From the NCBI GenBank assembly GCA_963830175.1, contig CAWHKV010000007.1, forward strand, positions 372,001 to 436,000: a stretch of 64,000 bases of DNA, read 5' to 3'. Of the stretch, positions 53,790-62,660 are shown piece by piece. This DNA comes from JBBRBB01 sp963830175 (GTDB lineage Bacteria; Bacteroidota; Bacteroidia; Chitinophagales; Chitinophagaceae). The notes under the pieces were generated by a model. It was given only the letters and a program-made list of their open reading frames with translations, did no database searches and was not told where the DNA came from. Each line of letters starts with the position of its first letter. Within the stretch, counting starts at the first letter, position 1. A program made the position numbers and the translations under genes.

Positions 53790-55226
53790 TTAATGAGCAT
53801 ATTCATGCGCAAATTTTTCAACTGGTTGTTCTTCTATATAACCAACCTTATCCTTATAACTTTCACCGCTGGCTTTAAGTACATGCTTAATTTCAGCAAT
53901 GGCTATTACAGGGAAATATTTGGAGAATAAGAAGAAGCAGGTAAAGAATAATCCGAACGTTCCAACATAGAAACCGATTTCCCAAATAGTCGGACTATAA
54001 TAAATACTCCAGCTACTTGGCAGGTAATCTCTATACAATGATGTTACGATAATTACAAACCTTTCAAACCACATACCTATGTTCACCACAACACTCATAA
54101 AGAATGTTACCGTAATATTTCTTCTTAATTTTCTGAACCAGAAAATCTGTGGACTGATTACATTACACGCCATCATACCCCAGTAAGACCAGCCATACGG
54201 ACTAAAGAGATTTGCCCTGCTATAAAAGAAGGCGTAGCTCTCATATTTATTCATACTATACCAACCCATAAACAACTCTGTTAAATAGGCAATACCTACA
54301 ATAGAGCCGGTCAATACAATTACCTTGTTCATTGCTTCTATGTGCCCAAGCGTAATGTAATCTTCCAGCTTATATACTTTTCTAAGTATAAGCATGAGGG
54401 ATTGCACCATGGCAAAGCCAGAAAATATAGCCCCTGCAACGAAGTAAGGCGGAAAGATGGTTGTATGCCACCCGGGAATAACTGATGTGGCAAAGTCAAA
54501 AGATACAATGGTGTGCACAGAGAGTACCAGCGGGGTTGCCAAACCGGCGAGTACCAGAGATAGTGCCTCGTGCCGTTGCCAGTGTTTAGTGCTGCCACTC
54601 CATCCGAAAGCGGCTATGCCGTATAATTTTTTACGAAGTTTGGTTTTTGCACGGTCTCTAACAGTTGCAAAATCGGGCAATAATCCACTATACCAGAATA
54701 AAAGGGAAACAGTGAAATAAGTTGATATCGCAAACACATCCCATAACAATGGCGAATTAAAGTTTGCCCATACAGGACCTCTTGTATTCGGGTAAGGAAA
54801 AATGAAAAATGCAAGCCAAACACGACCCATATGAAATACAGGGAACTGCCCTGCTGCCATTACCGCAAAAATGGTCATAGCTTCTGCTGCACGGTTAACA
54901 CCTGTTCTCCATCCCTGCCTGAAAAGTAAAAGGATTGCGGAGATAAGTGTACCTGCGTGACCAATACCGATCCACCATACAAAGTTTGTAATATCCCATC
55001 CCCAACCAACGGTCTTATTCAGGTTCCATTGACCAACCCCGTAAACAACCTGCCTGTACACACTGTACACTCCGAAAAGAAGGCAGGCAATTGAAATAAA
55101 GAATCCGATATACCATAATTTAGTTGGCTTTACCTCAATCGGGCGGCAAATATCTTCGCTTACCTGGTGATAAGTTTTTTCGCCCATCACCAACGGTTCT
55201 CTTAATTGTGATTCGTATCTTAACAT
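53790..55226 (-). CDS. actC: Alternative complex III subunit ActC (NrfD/PsrC family)
   Basis: A 478-residue polytopic NrfD/PsrC-type membrane protein, the main quinol-binding subunit candidate of alternative complex III. Typical segments are WGWDITNFVWWIGIGHAGTLISAILLLFRQGWR, FHMGRVWLAFFIFPYPNTRGPVWANFNSPLLWD and FDFATSVIPGWHTTIFPPYFVAGAIFSGFAM. About ten helices are visible. It lies 45 bp after actB. Confidence 0.95.
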   Translation of the reverse strand: MLRYESQLREPLVMGEKTYHQVSEDICRPIEVKPTKLWYIGFFISIACLLFGVYSVYRQVVYGVGQWNLNKTVGWGWDITNFVWWIGIGHAGTLISAILLLFRQGWRTGVNRAAEAMTIFAVMAAGQFPVFHMGRVWLAFFIFPYPNTRGPVWANFNSPLLWDVFAISTYFTVSLLFWYSGLLPDFATVRDRAKTKLRKKLYGIAAFGWSGSTKHWQRHEALSLVLAGLATPLVLSVHTIVSFDFATSVIPGWHTTIFPPYFVAGAIFSGFAMVQSLMLILRKVYKLEDYITLGHIEAMNKVIVLTGSIVGIAYLTELFMGWYSMNKYESYAFFYSRANLFSPYGWSYWGMMACNVISPQIFWFRKLRRNITVTFFMSVVVNIGMWFERFVIIVTSLYRDYLPSSWSIYYSPTIWEIGFYVGTFGLFFTCFFLFSKYFPVIAIAEIKHVLKASGESYKDKVGYIEEQPVEKFAHEYAH

Positions 55227-55271
55227 GAGGCCTCTGTTATTTAATTTTTACGGTCCTGCTTCTGTTCCGGT

Positions 55272-58200
55272 TTAATGATGAATTGCTTCAGCGTTATGTT
55301 CTTCCTGGTGTCCAAATACACTGCCTTCAACATTTCTAACCTTTGCCAGGTAGTTAACATTTGGCAGGGTATGCAGTTGTTCGAGTGAATAGAATGAACG
55401 TTTAAAGTTCTCTACCCTGTTCTTACTTATACCACTTTTGCTGTCGTTAACGTTTCCGAAAACAATTGCATTTGTAGGGCATGACTGCTGGCACGCTGTC
55501 TTAACATCCCACTCATTATTTGCACCGGTCTTTAGCGGACGGCTTTCTTTCTTTGCTTTCAATTTTCCTTCCTGTGTCCGTTGTACGCAGAAGGAGCATT
55601 TTTCAATTACACCACGTGAACGAACAGTAACATCGGGGTTTAATACCATTCTTGTAAGCTCAGAATTCATTTCAAACACCACATCATTCAACTCACCTAC
55701 ACCCTGGTGGTGCTGGTTATCCGGGAAACTGTCTGCCCCTGTATAATCAGCCCAGTTAAAACGTCGAACTTTATACGGACAGTTATTGGCGCAATACCTT
55801 GTACCGATACACCTGTTATAGATCATCTGGTTCATACCTTCAGAACTATGGTTGGTCGCAGCTACAGGGCACACATTTTCGCATGGTGCATTATCGCAAT
55901 GCTGGCATGGTAACGGTTGAAAAGTAACATCAGGATTATCGGGATCACCACTGAAATACCTGTCTATTCTAAGCCAGTGCATTTCATGAAATCTTTTAAC
56001 CTCGTTCTTGCCCACAACAGGAATATTATTCTCTGCATTACAGGCAACTACACAAGCTCCGCAACCTACGCAACTGTTCAGGTCTATACTCATACCCCAG
56101 TGAATACCGGGTTTATCGTAATATGGATAAATGGTACCCGTTTCAATAAAGTTGTCTAACCCGCCCCATGGCTTCAATTCTTCTTCGCGTTCTGCCAACA
56201 ACACTTTCGGATTTTTTACAAATTCTTCAAGTGTAAGTTCTTTCATCACTTCCACACGTTTTCCCTGTGGCGTATCGTAAGATCCATGTGTTTGGGTAAT
56301 GGCCACATCGTAGCCGCCACTTACGGGCTCCACAGAAACATCAGCCTGGCTATAGTCAACGCTTTTACCATTGAATCCAGCAAGAATAAAGGCATTCTTT
56401 CCAACACCTTCTGAAACCTTGCCTAATTCGGTTGCCCGTCCGTATCCCAGCGCAATTCCTACTGTTTCCGGATGTGTACCTGGTATAATGAGTACGGGTA
56501 GTTCTATTGATTTATTATTGACAGTTACCTTAACCACCCTTTTTTCAGGATGCACTTCGTAGGCATCTGCTTCTGAATTTTTAGAAAGATCTATATCAAG
56601 CAACGACTTGGCCATTGCAGGAGAAATCACCACATAGTTATCCCACGTTGCCCTGGAAACAGGGTCTGGTAATTCCTGGAGCCATGGATTGCTTGTGCCC
56701 TGCCCGGAACCAATACCTACTTTTTGGTAAAGGAATAATTCGGTTTTACCGCCCTTTCTTGCTGAACCAACAGTTGAAACAGCAGATGCGGAGGATGTGC
56801 TATTAAATGATCCGCCGGAAGTGCTGACAAATCCTTTAACAGTGGAAGTGGAATCTGAAAATGTGGAAGCAGATGCACCACCGGGGTTAATTACCCCATC
56901 CTGTAAGGCTTTATCCCAACCCTGCTCGCCACCTAACTTAGATACCCAATATTGTTTTACCAAACCCAAATAACCATTTGGTACACCAGCCCAAAGCAAC
57001 AAACTTTCCTGCCATTGGCGTGTTTTGAAAAGCGGGAATATAGTTGGCTGCATCAGCGAATAATAACCGGATTTCGGTTCAGCATCGCCCCAGCTTTCTA
57101 AAAAGTGATTATCGGGGAGTACATATTTGCATAATTTGGTAGTCTCATCCATTCTACCGTTAAAAGAAATTGCCACCTTCACTTTTTTGAATGCATTCAC
57201 TACTTTTTCCTGGTCGTACCAGCTATAAGCAGGATTAGCACCATGAACAAGGATGGCGCCGACGCTTCCGGCATTCATATCATTCAATAAATTGGCAAAA
57301 TCTGCATCAATACCTTGTTTAGTATTGATAGTGGTGCCCCAGTCAATGGTTTTACCGCCCGATTGCAATGCTTCGTTTATTGAGTTAATAACCAATTGAA
57401 CATTTACATCATTGCTTCCGCAAACTACCAGGGCAGAGCCCCTGCTTGCATTCAGTGCTGAAGCGGCTTTGGTTATTCCCTCTTTAAGATGGGCATCTTC
57501 TATATTGTTTACACCCTGACCGTTTAAAGCATTTAAAAGAGCCACAGCCACAGCCCCAGTTTCGGAAGGACGGTGCAGGTATCTTTCATCCGCATTTGAC
57601 CCTGTAACGCTTAATACACTTTCAAAGTGAATGTGCTTGCTCATTACCGGGTTCTTCTCACTAATTTTTCTTCCTTTGGAATATTGCCTGGCGAATTCAA
57701 TAGGACTGATCCATGTGCCAAGAAAATCTGCACCAAGGCTTACAATTGTTTTTGCATTATCAAACCTATATGAAGGAATAGCCCGCCTTCCGTAGGATGC
57801 TTCATTTGCCAGTAACATGCCTGTACAGGAAACCGCATCATACATAATATGACGCGACCCAGGATACCTTGCTATAAACTGGCTGATGGCATCTTTAGTA
57901 GTGGGTGATGTAATTGTTGAAGTTAATATAACTACTGGTGCACCCCCTAGGTTACTAAGGGCAGCGGCAACTGATTTATCAATCGCTTCGAAAGTCACTT
58001 CTTTATTATCAATAAGCGGAAACCTTAAGCGTGATGTATCATAAAGGTCTAATACCGCGGCCTGAACCCTTGCAGAAGTACCACCTTCAGTTATAGGTGA
58101 AAGGTCGTTGCCTTCAATTTTTATGGGTCTTCCATCTCTTACTTTAGCTAAAATGCTCACAGCATCTCCATCCTCAATAAAAGTGGTTGCATAATAGTTA

Positions 58201-58463
58201 GCTACCCCGGGTACAATTTCTTCAGGTTTATTCGCAAAAGGAATTGCTTTTTTAACCGGTATTTCGCAACTGGCGGCTAAAGCTGCAGCAGTTGTGCTAA
58301 AGCCCAGGTATTTTAGAAAATCTCTTCTTGGGGTCTTAGTATTTAAAACGCCTTCGTCTGCTGATTCAAATGGCAATTCTTCCTGGAACTCGTCCTTTGC
58401 CAATTGTTTATGTGCATCAGTTTGATTAAGCTCACCAAAACTTTTCCAAAACTTTTTACTCAT
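55272..58463 (-). CDS. actB: Alternative complex III subunit ActB (molybdopterin-like plus Fe-S domains)
   Basis: A 1063-residue periplasmic Fe-S protein. The N-terminus has a twin-arginine export motif TPRRDFLKYLGFSTTAAALAASC at about 44-66. The first 750 residues resemble a molybdopterin oxidoreductase fold that in ActB carries no cofactor. The C-terminal ferredoxin-like domain holds four cysteine groups: CVGCGACVVACN, CQHCDNAPCENVCP, CIGTRYCANNCP and CSFCVQRTQ with CQQSCPTNA. A Ser/Thr/Gly-rich stretch (about 538-570) is low complexity. It follows actA by 32 bp. Confidence 0.95.
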   Translation of the reverse strand: MSKKFWKSFGELNQTDAHKQLAKDEFQEELPFESADEGVLNTKTPRRDFLKYLGFSTTAAALAASCEIPVKKAIPFANKPEEIVPGVANYYATTFIEDGDAVSILAKVRDGRPIKIEGNDLSPITEGGTSARVQAAVLDLYDTSRLRFPLIDNKEVTFEAIDKSVAAALSNLGGAPVVILTSTITSPTTKDAISQFIARYPGSRHIMYDAVSCTGMLLANEASYGRRAIPSYRFDNAKTIVSLGADFLGTWISPIEFARQYSKGRKISEKNPVMSKHIHFESVLSVTGSNADERYLHRPSETGAVAVALLNALNGQGVNNIEDAHLKEGITKAASALNASRGSALVVCGSNDVNVQLVINSINEALQSGGKTIDWGTTINTKQGIDADFANLLNDMNAGSVGAILVHGANPAYSWYDQEKVVNAFKKVKVAISFNGRMDETTKLCKYVLPDNHFLESWGDAEPKSGYYSLMQPTIFPLFKTRQWQESLLLWAGVPNGYLGLVKQYWVSKLGGEQGWDKALQDGVINPGGASASTFSDSTSTVKGFVSTSGGSFNSTSSASAVSTVGSARKGGKTELFLYQKVGIGSGQGTSNPWLQELPDPVSRATWDNYVVISPAMAKSLLDIDLSKNSEADAYEVHPEKRVVKVTVNNKSIELPVLIIPGTHPETVGIALGYGRATELGKVSEGVGKNAFILAGFNGKSVDYSQADVSVEPVSGGYDVAITQTHGSYDTPQGKRVEVMKELTLEEFVKNPKVLLAEREEELKPWGGLDNFIETGTIYPYYDKPGIHWGMSIDLNSCVGCGACVVACNAENNIPVVGKNEVKRFHEMHWLRIDRYFSGDPDNPDVTFQPLPCQHCDNAPCENVCPVAATNHSSEGMNQMIYNRCIGTRYCANNCPYKVRRFNWADYTGADSFPDNQHHQGVGELNDVVFEMNSELTRMVLNPDVTVRSRGVIEKCSFCVQRTQEGKLKAKKESRPLKTGANNEWDVKTACQQSCPTNAIVFGNVNDSKSGISKNRVENFKRSFYSLEQLHTLPNVNYLAKVRNVEGSVFGHQEEHNAEAIHH

Positions 58464-58495
58464 AATTTCAATTTGAAAATTCTATCTAACCACTC

Positions 58496-59758
58496 TTAGT
58501 AGTGGCATTTCTGGCATTCTGTGCCTCCGATCTGCTCAACTGTTACACTATCCATGGTGCCATTTTTAATGGCATCGTGGTATTTCTCGTATATGCTGTA
58601 AAATCCGTTTTCCTGAAATTGAACCTTGGTTTCACGGTGACAGTTAACGCACCAGCCCATGCTTAAAGGAGCAAACTGGTACACCTCATTCATATGCTGA
58701 ATTTCACCGTGGCATGTCTGGCATGCAACACGACCTGCATTAACATGTTGCGCATGATTAAAATAAACATGGTCGGGCAGGCTATGAATTTTTATCCATT
58801 CAATAGGTTTTGCTTTTGATGCATCCCATGGCTTGCCTGCTTCAAAACCGGCAAACTTGTATAGTTTCTGAATTTCTGCAGTGCCATTTACTTCCTTTCC
58901 TTCTCCATCAGTCAGTTTTTCACCTGTATACTCGTTGATAGCTAAATGGCAATTCATACAAATATTTACAGATGGGATATTGGCATGTTTACCTTCCTGT
59001 GCGCCACCATGGCAATACAAGCAACTTATCTGGTTAACACCGGCATGTACTTTATGAGAGTAAAATATGGGCTGAACAGGCTCGTAATTTTGTGACCTTC
59101 CTAATCCTATAGCCCCATCAACGGTAAAATAACCTCCTACTAAAAACAGGATAAGGGTAGCAAAAGTTATATAGCTGCGATTTTTCCAAAAAGGAATAGG
59201 TTCCCTTGCAGGTATGCCTTCCTTATCATCTGCCAATTTTCTCAAGTTGGCATTTACCTGCAGTAAAACAAAAGCTACAATGGCAAGTATTAAAGTTAAA
59301 ACACCAAAGAGCAATGTACTATCGCCGCTATCATTGGCACTTTGGGCAGCACCGGAAGAAGATCCTCCACCGGCAGTTTTGGTAGCCGCTGCGGCTGCTT
59401 CTTTATTTACATAACCAACTATTGCATCTATATCCTTTTCTGAAAGACCAGGAAAAGGAGTCATCATAGTCTGATATTCCTTTTGAAGGCTTTGTGCGTA
59501 CTCGTTTGTTTTCATGAACGCAGGTGGATTATGAATCCATGCGTACAAGTTCTTTTTATCGCCCCACGGACCCCGGCTTTCTAAACCGGCAAGTGCAGGA
59601 CCAGTAAGTCTTTTGTTAACAGCATGACAGCTGGCGCAATTTTGCGAGAATAACTGTTTGCCATCCTGGGCAGATACATTATAAAATATACTAAGAAATA
59701 AAAGTATAAGTATTAAGGAGATGGACGATTTCTGGGCAATGGTTCTTTTATAAATCAT
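58496..59758 (-). CDS. actA: Alternative complex III multihaem cytochrome ActA with fused N-terminal cytochrome c
   Basis: First gene of the act/cox operon. I chose ATG 59756-59758 (MIYKRTIAQ then a hydrophobic signal, 420 residues) over an in-frame start 39 bp upstream. An N-terminal cytochrome c domain (CASCHAV near residue 40) is followed by two membrane helices (about 150-170 and 195-215) and a pentahaem domain with CLYCH, CMNCH, CQTCH, CVNCH and CQKCH. That makes six CxxCH sites, one more than the pentahaem ActA first described. It passes electrons from the Fe-S subunit ActB. Confidence 0.93.
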   Translation of the reverse strand: MIYKRTIAQKSSISLILILLFLSIFYNVSAQDGKQLFSQNCASCHAVNKRLTGPALAGLESRGPWGDKKNLYAWIHNPPAFMKTNEYAQSLQKEYQTMMTPFPGLSEKDIDAIVGYVNKEAAAAATKTAGGGSSSGAAQSANDSGDSTLLFGVLTLILAIVAFVLLQVNANLRKLADDKEGIPAREPIPFWKNRSYITFATLILFLVGGYFTVDGAIGLGRSQNYEPVQPIFYSHKVHAGVNQISCLYCHGGAQEGKHANIPSVNICMNCHLAINEYTGEKLTDGEGKEVNGTAEIQKLYKFAGFEAGKPWDASKAKPIEWIKIHSLPDHVYFNHAQHVNAGRVACQTCHGEIQHMNEVYQFAPLSMGWCVNCHRETKVQFQENGFYSIYEKYHDAIKNGTMDSVTVEQIGGTECQKCHY

Positions 59759-59783
59759 AGCTGTCGGAGGTTTGCCGTTGGCG

Positions 59784-59791
59784 CAAAAATA
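59784..59791 (-). promoter_or_regulatory. Putative -7 box of the act/cox operon
   Basis: TATTTTTG on the minus strand matches TAnnTTTG and lies 25 nt before the chosen actA ATG. The nearest TTG is 14 nt upstream, a short spacer. Confidence 0.5.
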
Positions 59792-59945
59792 TGACACGAT
59801 GTTGACAATTAACCATCCCCTTTAAAATTTTTTTAACTGTGATTTTTTTTATAAATACTTTGAAAATAAATGAGTTTTGTTACAGTAATTCCTTAAATAG
59901 CGCAATCCCTTGCAGCGAATTTGCAGCTAAATGCATCCATAAAAA

Positions 59946-60536
59946 ATGAATAAAACAAAGGTAAAGTTGGCCATATTTGCCTCAGGGGCAGGCAGTAATG
60001 CAGAGAAGATCATTCAATACTTTTCGTCACATTCCCAGATTTCTGTTACCCTGGTAGTTTGCAATAATCCCAATGCGGGTGTTCTAGAAATTGCCAGGAG
60101 AAACGCGATACCCGTATTATTAATAAACCGGCAAAAGTTTTTTAAAGAAGATGGATATTATTCCGAATTAAAAGATGCAGGGATTGATTATTTAATCTTA
60201 GCTGGTTTTTTATGGAAAATACCTAAAATGCTAATAGACCATTACCCCGGCAGAATTCTTAACATTCATCCCGCGTTGCTTCCTAAATATGGTGGAAAAG
60301 GTATGTATGGAAACTACGTTCACGAATCTGTGATTAATTCGGGTGAGAAAGAAAGTGGTATAACTGTACATATTGTTGATGAGATATATGATAACGGTAG
60401 AAATATTTTTCAGGCTGTCTGCCCCGTAATGGAGCAAGACACTCCCGAGACATTAGCAATGCGCATTCACACGCTAGAGCACGCTCATTTTGCACGGGTG
60501 ATAGAAGAATTTATACTAGAAGACCTGAAAAAGTGA
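59946..60536 (+). CDS. purN: Phosphoribosylglycinamide formyltransferase PurN
   Basis: Transfers formyl from 10-formyl-THF to GAR in purine synthesis. The 196-residue product has the N-terminal ASGAGSNAEKII, the folate-site segment ILAGFLWKIPKMLIDHYPGRILNIHPALLPKYGGKGMYG with the catalytic N-x-H of NIHP, and SGITVHIVDEIYDNGRNIFQ with the conserved aspartate. Length is normal (E. coli 212). Convergent with the fur-family gene, 5 bp between stops. Confidence 0.96.
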   Translation: MNKTKVKLAIFASGAGSNAEKIIQYFSSHSQISVTLVVCNNPNAGVLEIARRNAIPVLLINRQKFFKEDGYYSELKDAGIDYLILAGFLWKIPKMLIDHYPGRILNIHPALLPKYGGKGMYGNYVHESVINSGEKESGITVHIVDEIYDNGRNIFQAVCPVMEQDTPETLAMRIHTLEHAHFARVIEEFILEDLKK

Positions 60537-60541
60537 CTTGA

Positions 60542-60964
60542 TTAAACGCAGGAATCGCATTCACCTTTCATAACAATATCTGTTTGTGAAACTTTAAAAC
60601 CCTGCGGGGCATGTACCCGGGGAAAGGAAACCGTGTCTAAACAAATTGCCCTGCCGCAAATGTTGCAAACAAAATGTACATGGTTATCGTGATGATGTCC
60701 TTCCTCACAATTGTCTTTGCACAATGCATATAAAACAGCATTATCAGCCGTTGGGATGGTATGTATTATGCCCTTTTCTACAAAAATTTGAAGGGTTCGG
60801 TATATTGTTACTCGGTCAAAATTTTCTTTTCCCCTTTTTTCAATATCGGCATGCGCCAGCGCTTCCTGGCTATTGGTAAAAAATTCCAGGATCTTAATAC
60901 GGCTATCGGTAATACTTAAACCTGCGCGTTTTAATATGTTTAATCCATCAAACTGCATCTTCAT
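60542..60964 (-). CDS. Fur-family metal-responsive transcriptional regulator
   Basis: A 140-residue Fur-family repressor. A winged-helix N-terminal domain (TDSRIKILEFFTNSQEALAHADIEKRGKENFDRVTIYRTLQIFVEKGII) precedes a metal-binding dimerisation domain with GHHHDNHVHFVCNICGRAICLD and the C-terminal CDSC pair, so both structural-zinc CxxC motifs are intact. Fur, Zur or another subgroup cannot be decided by eye. It begins 6 bp after sco1 and so lies in one operon with it; the palindrome at 61621-61645 at the head of that operon is the obvious candidate operator. Confidence 0.92.
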   Translation of the reverse strand: MKMQFDGLNILKRAGLSITDSRIKILEFFTNSQEALAHADIEKRGKENFDRVTIYRTLQIFVEKGIIHTIPTADNAVLYALCKDNCEEGHHHDNHVHFVCNICGRAICLDTVSFPRVHAPQGFKVSQTDIVMKGECDSCV

Positions 60965-60970
60965 AACAAA

Positions 60971-61612
60971 TTATTCTTCAAGCAATTTTTTTACCTCTTC
61001 TTTTAATTGTTGAATATCATCTTTTTTTAGCCCGTCATAAATATGCCCGCGTACGTTTCCTTCCTTATCAACAACTGCAAAAAATTGTGTGTGCAAAAAC
61101 TGGTCATCCACCGATCCAACATTGTTTTTGGGATCATCTAATAAATAACTGGTTCTTGCTGCATTGTACAAACTGTCTTTTCTTCCTGTAAGAAAAATCC
61201 ATTTACCTGAATTAACTCCAATTGAATCGGCATATCGTTTAAGCTTTGCAGCATCGTCTGTTTCTGGATCGCTTGTATGGGAAACAACCTGGAAATCAGG
61301 CTCATTTTTAAAGGTCTGGTATACATCATACATATTCCCGTTCATACGCGGGCAAATTCCTTTGCATGTTGTAAAAAAGAAGTTGATAACAGAAACTTTT
61401 CCCTTCAGATCATTCTCGGTAAATGATTGACCATTTTGCGTGGTAAAACTAAAAGGTTTTACATATTCCAGAATTGGGCTTTTGGCTTTCCATTTATCCG
61501 TGCCCCTGAAAAGAAAAAACAAGAACAAGCCTGTAAGCACTATAAAGAAAACAGAATAGCCAATAACCTTCTTATTCATTTTTATAAACTTCTTTTTTGG
61601 GGTGTTAATCAT
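60971..61612 (-). CDS. SCO1/SenC-family copper chaperone
   Basis: A 213-residue thioredoxin-fold protein anchored by one N-terminal helix (about 15-35). The copper motif TTCKGICPRMNGN (CxxxCP, about 83-88) and the later conserved histidine in FLHTQFFAVVD are present, so it probably loads the Cu(A) centre of cytochrome oxidase subunit II (gene at 50045). An alternative start at 61577-61579 (MNKKVIGYS) would remove 11 residues; neither can be excluded. Cotranscribed with the Fur-family gene; divergent from merC. Confidence 0.92.
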   Translation of the reverse strand: MINTPKKKFIKMNKKVIGYSVFFIVLTGLFLFFLFRGTDKWKAKSPILEYVKPFSFTTQNGQSFTENDLKGKVSVINFFFTTCKGICPRMNGNMYDVYQTFKNEPDFQVVSHTSDPETDDAAKLKRYADSIGVNSGKWIFLTGRKDSLYNAARTSYLLDDPKNNVGSVDDQFLHTQFFAVVDKEGNVRGHIYDGLKKDDIQQLKEEVKKLLEE

Positions 61613-61620
61613 ATCTTATC

Positions 61621-61645
61621 ATCTTTGCAACAATGTTGCAAAGAT
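61621..61645. promoter_or_regulatory. 25-bp palindromic operator between sco1-fur and the merC-like gene
   Basis: Arms ATCTTTGCAACA (61621-61632) and TGTTGCAAAGAT (61634-61645) are perfect inverted repeats around one A at 61633. On the minus strand it overlaps the -7 box TATCTTTG (61639-61646) of the sco1-fur operon. On the plus strand it covers the -33 side of the merC promoter. Position and symmetry fit a homodimeric repressor site, most simply for the Fur-family protein encoded in the operon. Confidence 0.8.
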
Positions 61646-61646
61646 A
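61639..61646 (-). promoter_or_regulatory. -7 box of the sco1-fur operon
   Basis: TATCTTTG on the minus strand matches TAnnTTTG. It lies inside the right arm of the palindrome, so repressor binding would block it. The predicted leader is about 20 nt to the start at 61612. Confidence 0.55.
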
Positions 61647-61647
61647 C

Positions 61648-61655
61648 TATATTTG
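61648..61655 (+). promoter_or_regulatory. -7 box directly before the merC-like ATG
   Basis: TATATTTG matches TAnnTTTG, with TTG at 61625-61627 (20-nt spacer) inside the palindrome. It ends 4 nt before ATG 61660, predicting a leaderless mRNA under control of the palindrome. Confidence 0.65.
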
Positions 61656-61659
61656 CCGC

Positions 61660-62052
61660 ATGAATTTTAGGATTAATTGGGATGCACTGGGTATTTCTGC
61701 TTCTTTGGCCTGTGCCATTCACTGTGCTTTATTGCCTTTACTATTTACCAGCTTTCCCGTGCTTGGTTATAATATAATTGATAATGAGTTTTTTGAATAC
61801 GTGATGATTATTCTAGCTGCCGTAATTGGAACATTCGCCTTATACCATGGGTGGAAAAGGCACCACCATCACAAACTTCCTTTGCTGCTTTTTTATGCAG
61901 GACTTTTATCATTATTAGGGAAACAATGGTGGCACCACCTGCAGTTATGGTTTTTAATACCTGCAGTTGTTTTAATTGTTGCAGCCCATTTTATAAATTA
62001 TCGTATGTGCCGTACTGCCAATCATTGCCATACTACTGATTGCAATCATTAA
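61660..62052 (+). CDS. MerC-domain membrane protein
   Basis: A 130-residue protein with four hydrophobic helices. The start ATG 61660 (MNFRINWDALGISASLACAIHCALLPLL) is preferred because an in-frame start at 61633 would lie inside the palindrome and upstream of the -7 box. The SLACAIHCALLPLL segment carries the two cysteines and histidine of MerC-type metal uptake proteins, and the C-terminus is rich in Cys and His (CRTANHCHTTDCNH). MerC proteins move mercury or related metal ions; in Bacteroidota without other mer genes, the true ion is unknown. Ends 1 bp before the convergent lrp stop. Confidence 0.85.
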   Translation: MNFRINWDALGISASLACAIHCALLPLLFTSFPVLGYNIIDNEFFEYVMIILAAVIGTFALYHGWKRHHHHKLPLLLFYAGLLSLLGKQWWHHLQLWFLIPAVVLIVAAHFINYRMCRTANHCHTTDCNH

Positions 62053-62053
62053 T

Positions 62054-62524
62054 TTATTTGCCTTCAACCTGCACATTTCTTACAAAACTTTCCTCCAGCG
62101 ATATAAAGGTCTCTGTTCTTTCAATGCCTTTAATCTTTTGCAGCTGGTCATGAAGAACGAACCGAAGTTCAGAAATATCTTTACAAATGATCTCCGCAAA
62201 CATACTGTAGTTGCCTGTTGTATAATTTAATCTAACAATCTCCGGAATCTTTTTAAGCTCCCGGGCTACAGCATCATACAAGGAACTTTTTTCAAGAAAA
62301 ATTCCAATGAAAGCAATAACATCATAACCCAGTTGTTTTAATTCGACTTTTAATTTTGTTCCTTTTACGATTCCAACTTCTTCAAGTTTTTTTATTCTTA
62401 CGTGAATAGTTCCACCAGACACAAATAATTTTTTTCCTAACTCTGCATAAGAAATTCCTGCATTTTCAGTCATTTGCTGAATAATCTGGTAATCGAGTTT
62501 GTCTAATTGAAATTTAAGGGACAT
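62054..62524 (-). CDS. Lrp/AsnC-family transcriptional regulator
   Basis: A 156-residue regulator: an N-terminal helix-turn-helix (DKLDYQIIQQMTENAGISYAELGKKLFVSGGTIHVRIKKLEEVGIVKG) and a C-terminal RAM/effector domain (GYDVIAFIGIFLEKSSLYDAVARELKKIPEIVRLNYTTGNYSMFAEIICKD). Usual length for the family. The target genes and the effector are unknown. Its upstream region shares repeated GCAAATATTT elements with the promoter region of the downstream RNA, a possible self-control site. Confidence 0.93.
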   Translation of the reverse strand: MSLKFQLDKLDYQIIQQMTENAGISYAELGKKLFVSGGTIHVRIKKLEEVGIVKGTKLKVELKQLGYDVIAFIGIFLEKSSLYDAVARELKKIPEIVRLNYTTGNYSMFAEIICKDISELRFVLHDQLQKIKGIERTETFISLEESFVRNVQVEGK

Positions 62525-62603
62525 AATGAAGTCTTTTTTAGTTATTTTCTAATTGTTAAGGCAAATATTTGAATTTTTTCTATATTATTGAAATTTATGT
62601 TGA

Positions 62604-62611
62604 TATATTTG
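62604..62611 (+). promoter_or_regulatory. Putative -7 box upstream of the tRNA-like RNA
   Basis: TATATTTG matches TAnnTTTG. It lies 50 nt before the tRNA-like fold, so a leader of about 45 nt or 5' processing is implied. A second, one-mismatch box TAATATTG (62633-62640) would place the start close to the fold. Confidence 0.4.
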
Positions 62612-62660
62612 CAATGGATGTAGCAAATATTTTAATATTGCACAAGAAAGTTCTTATACA

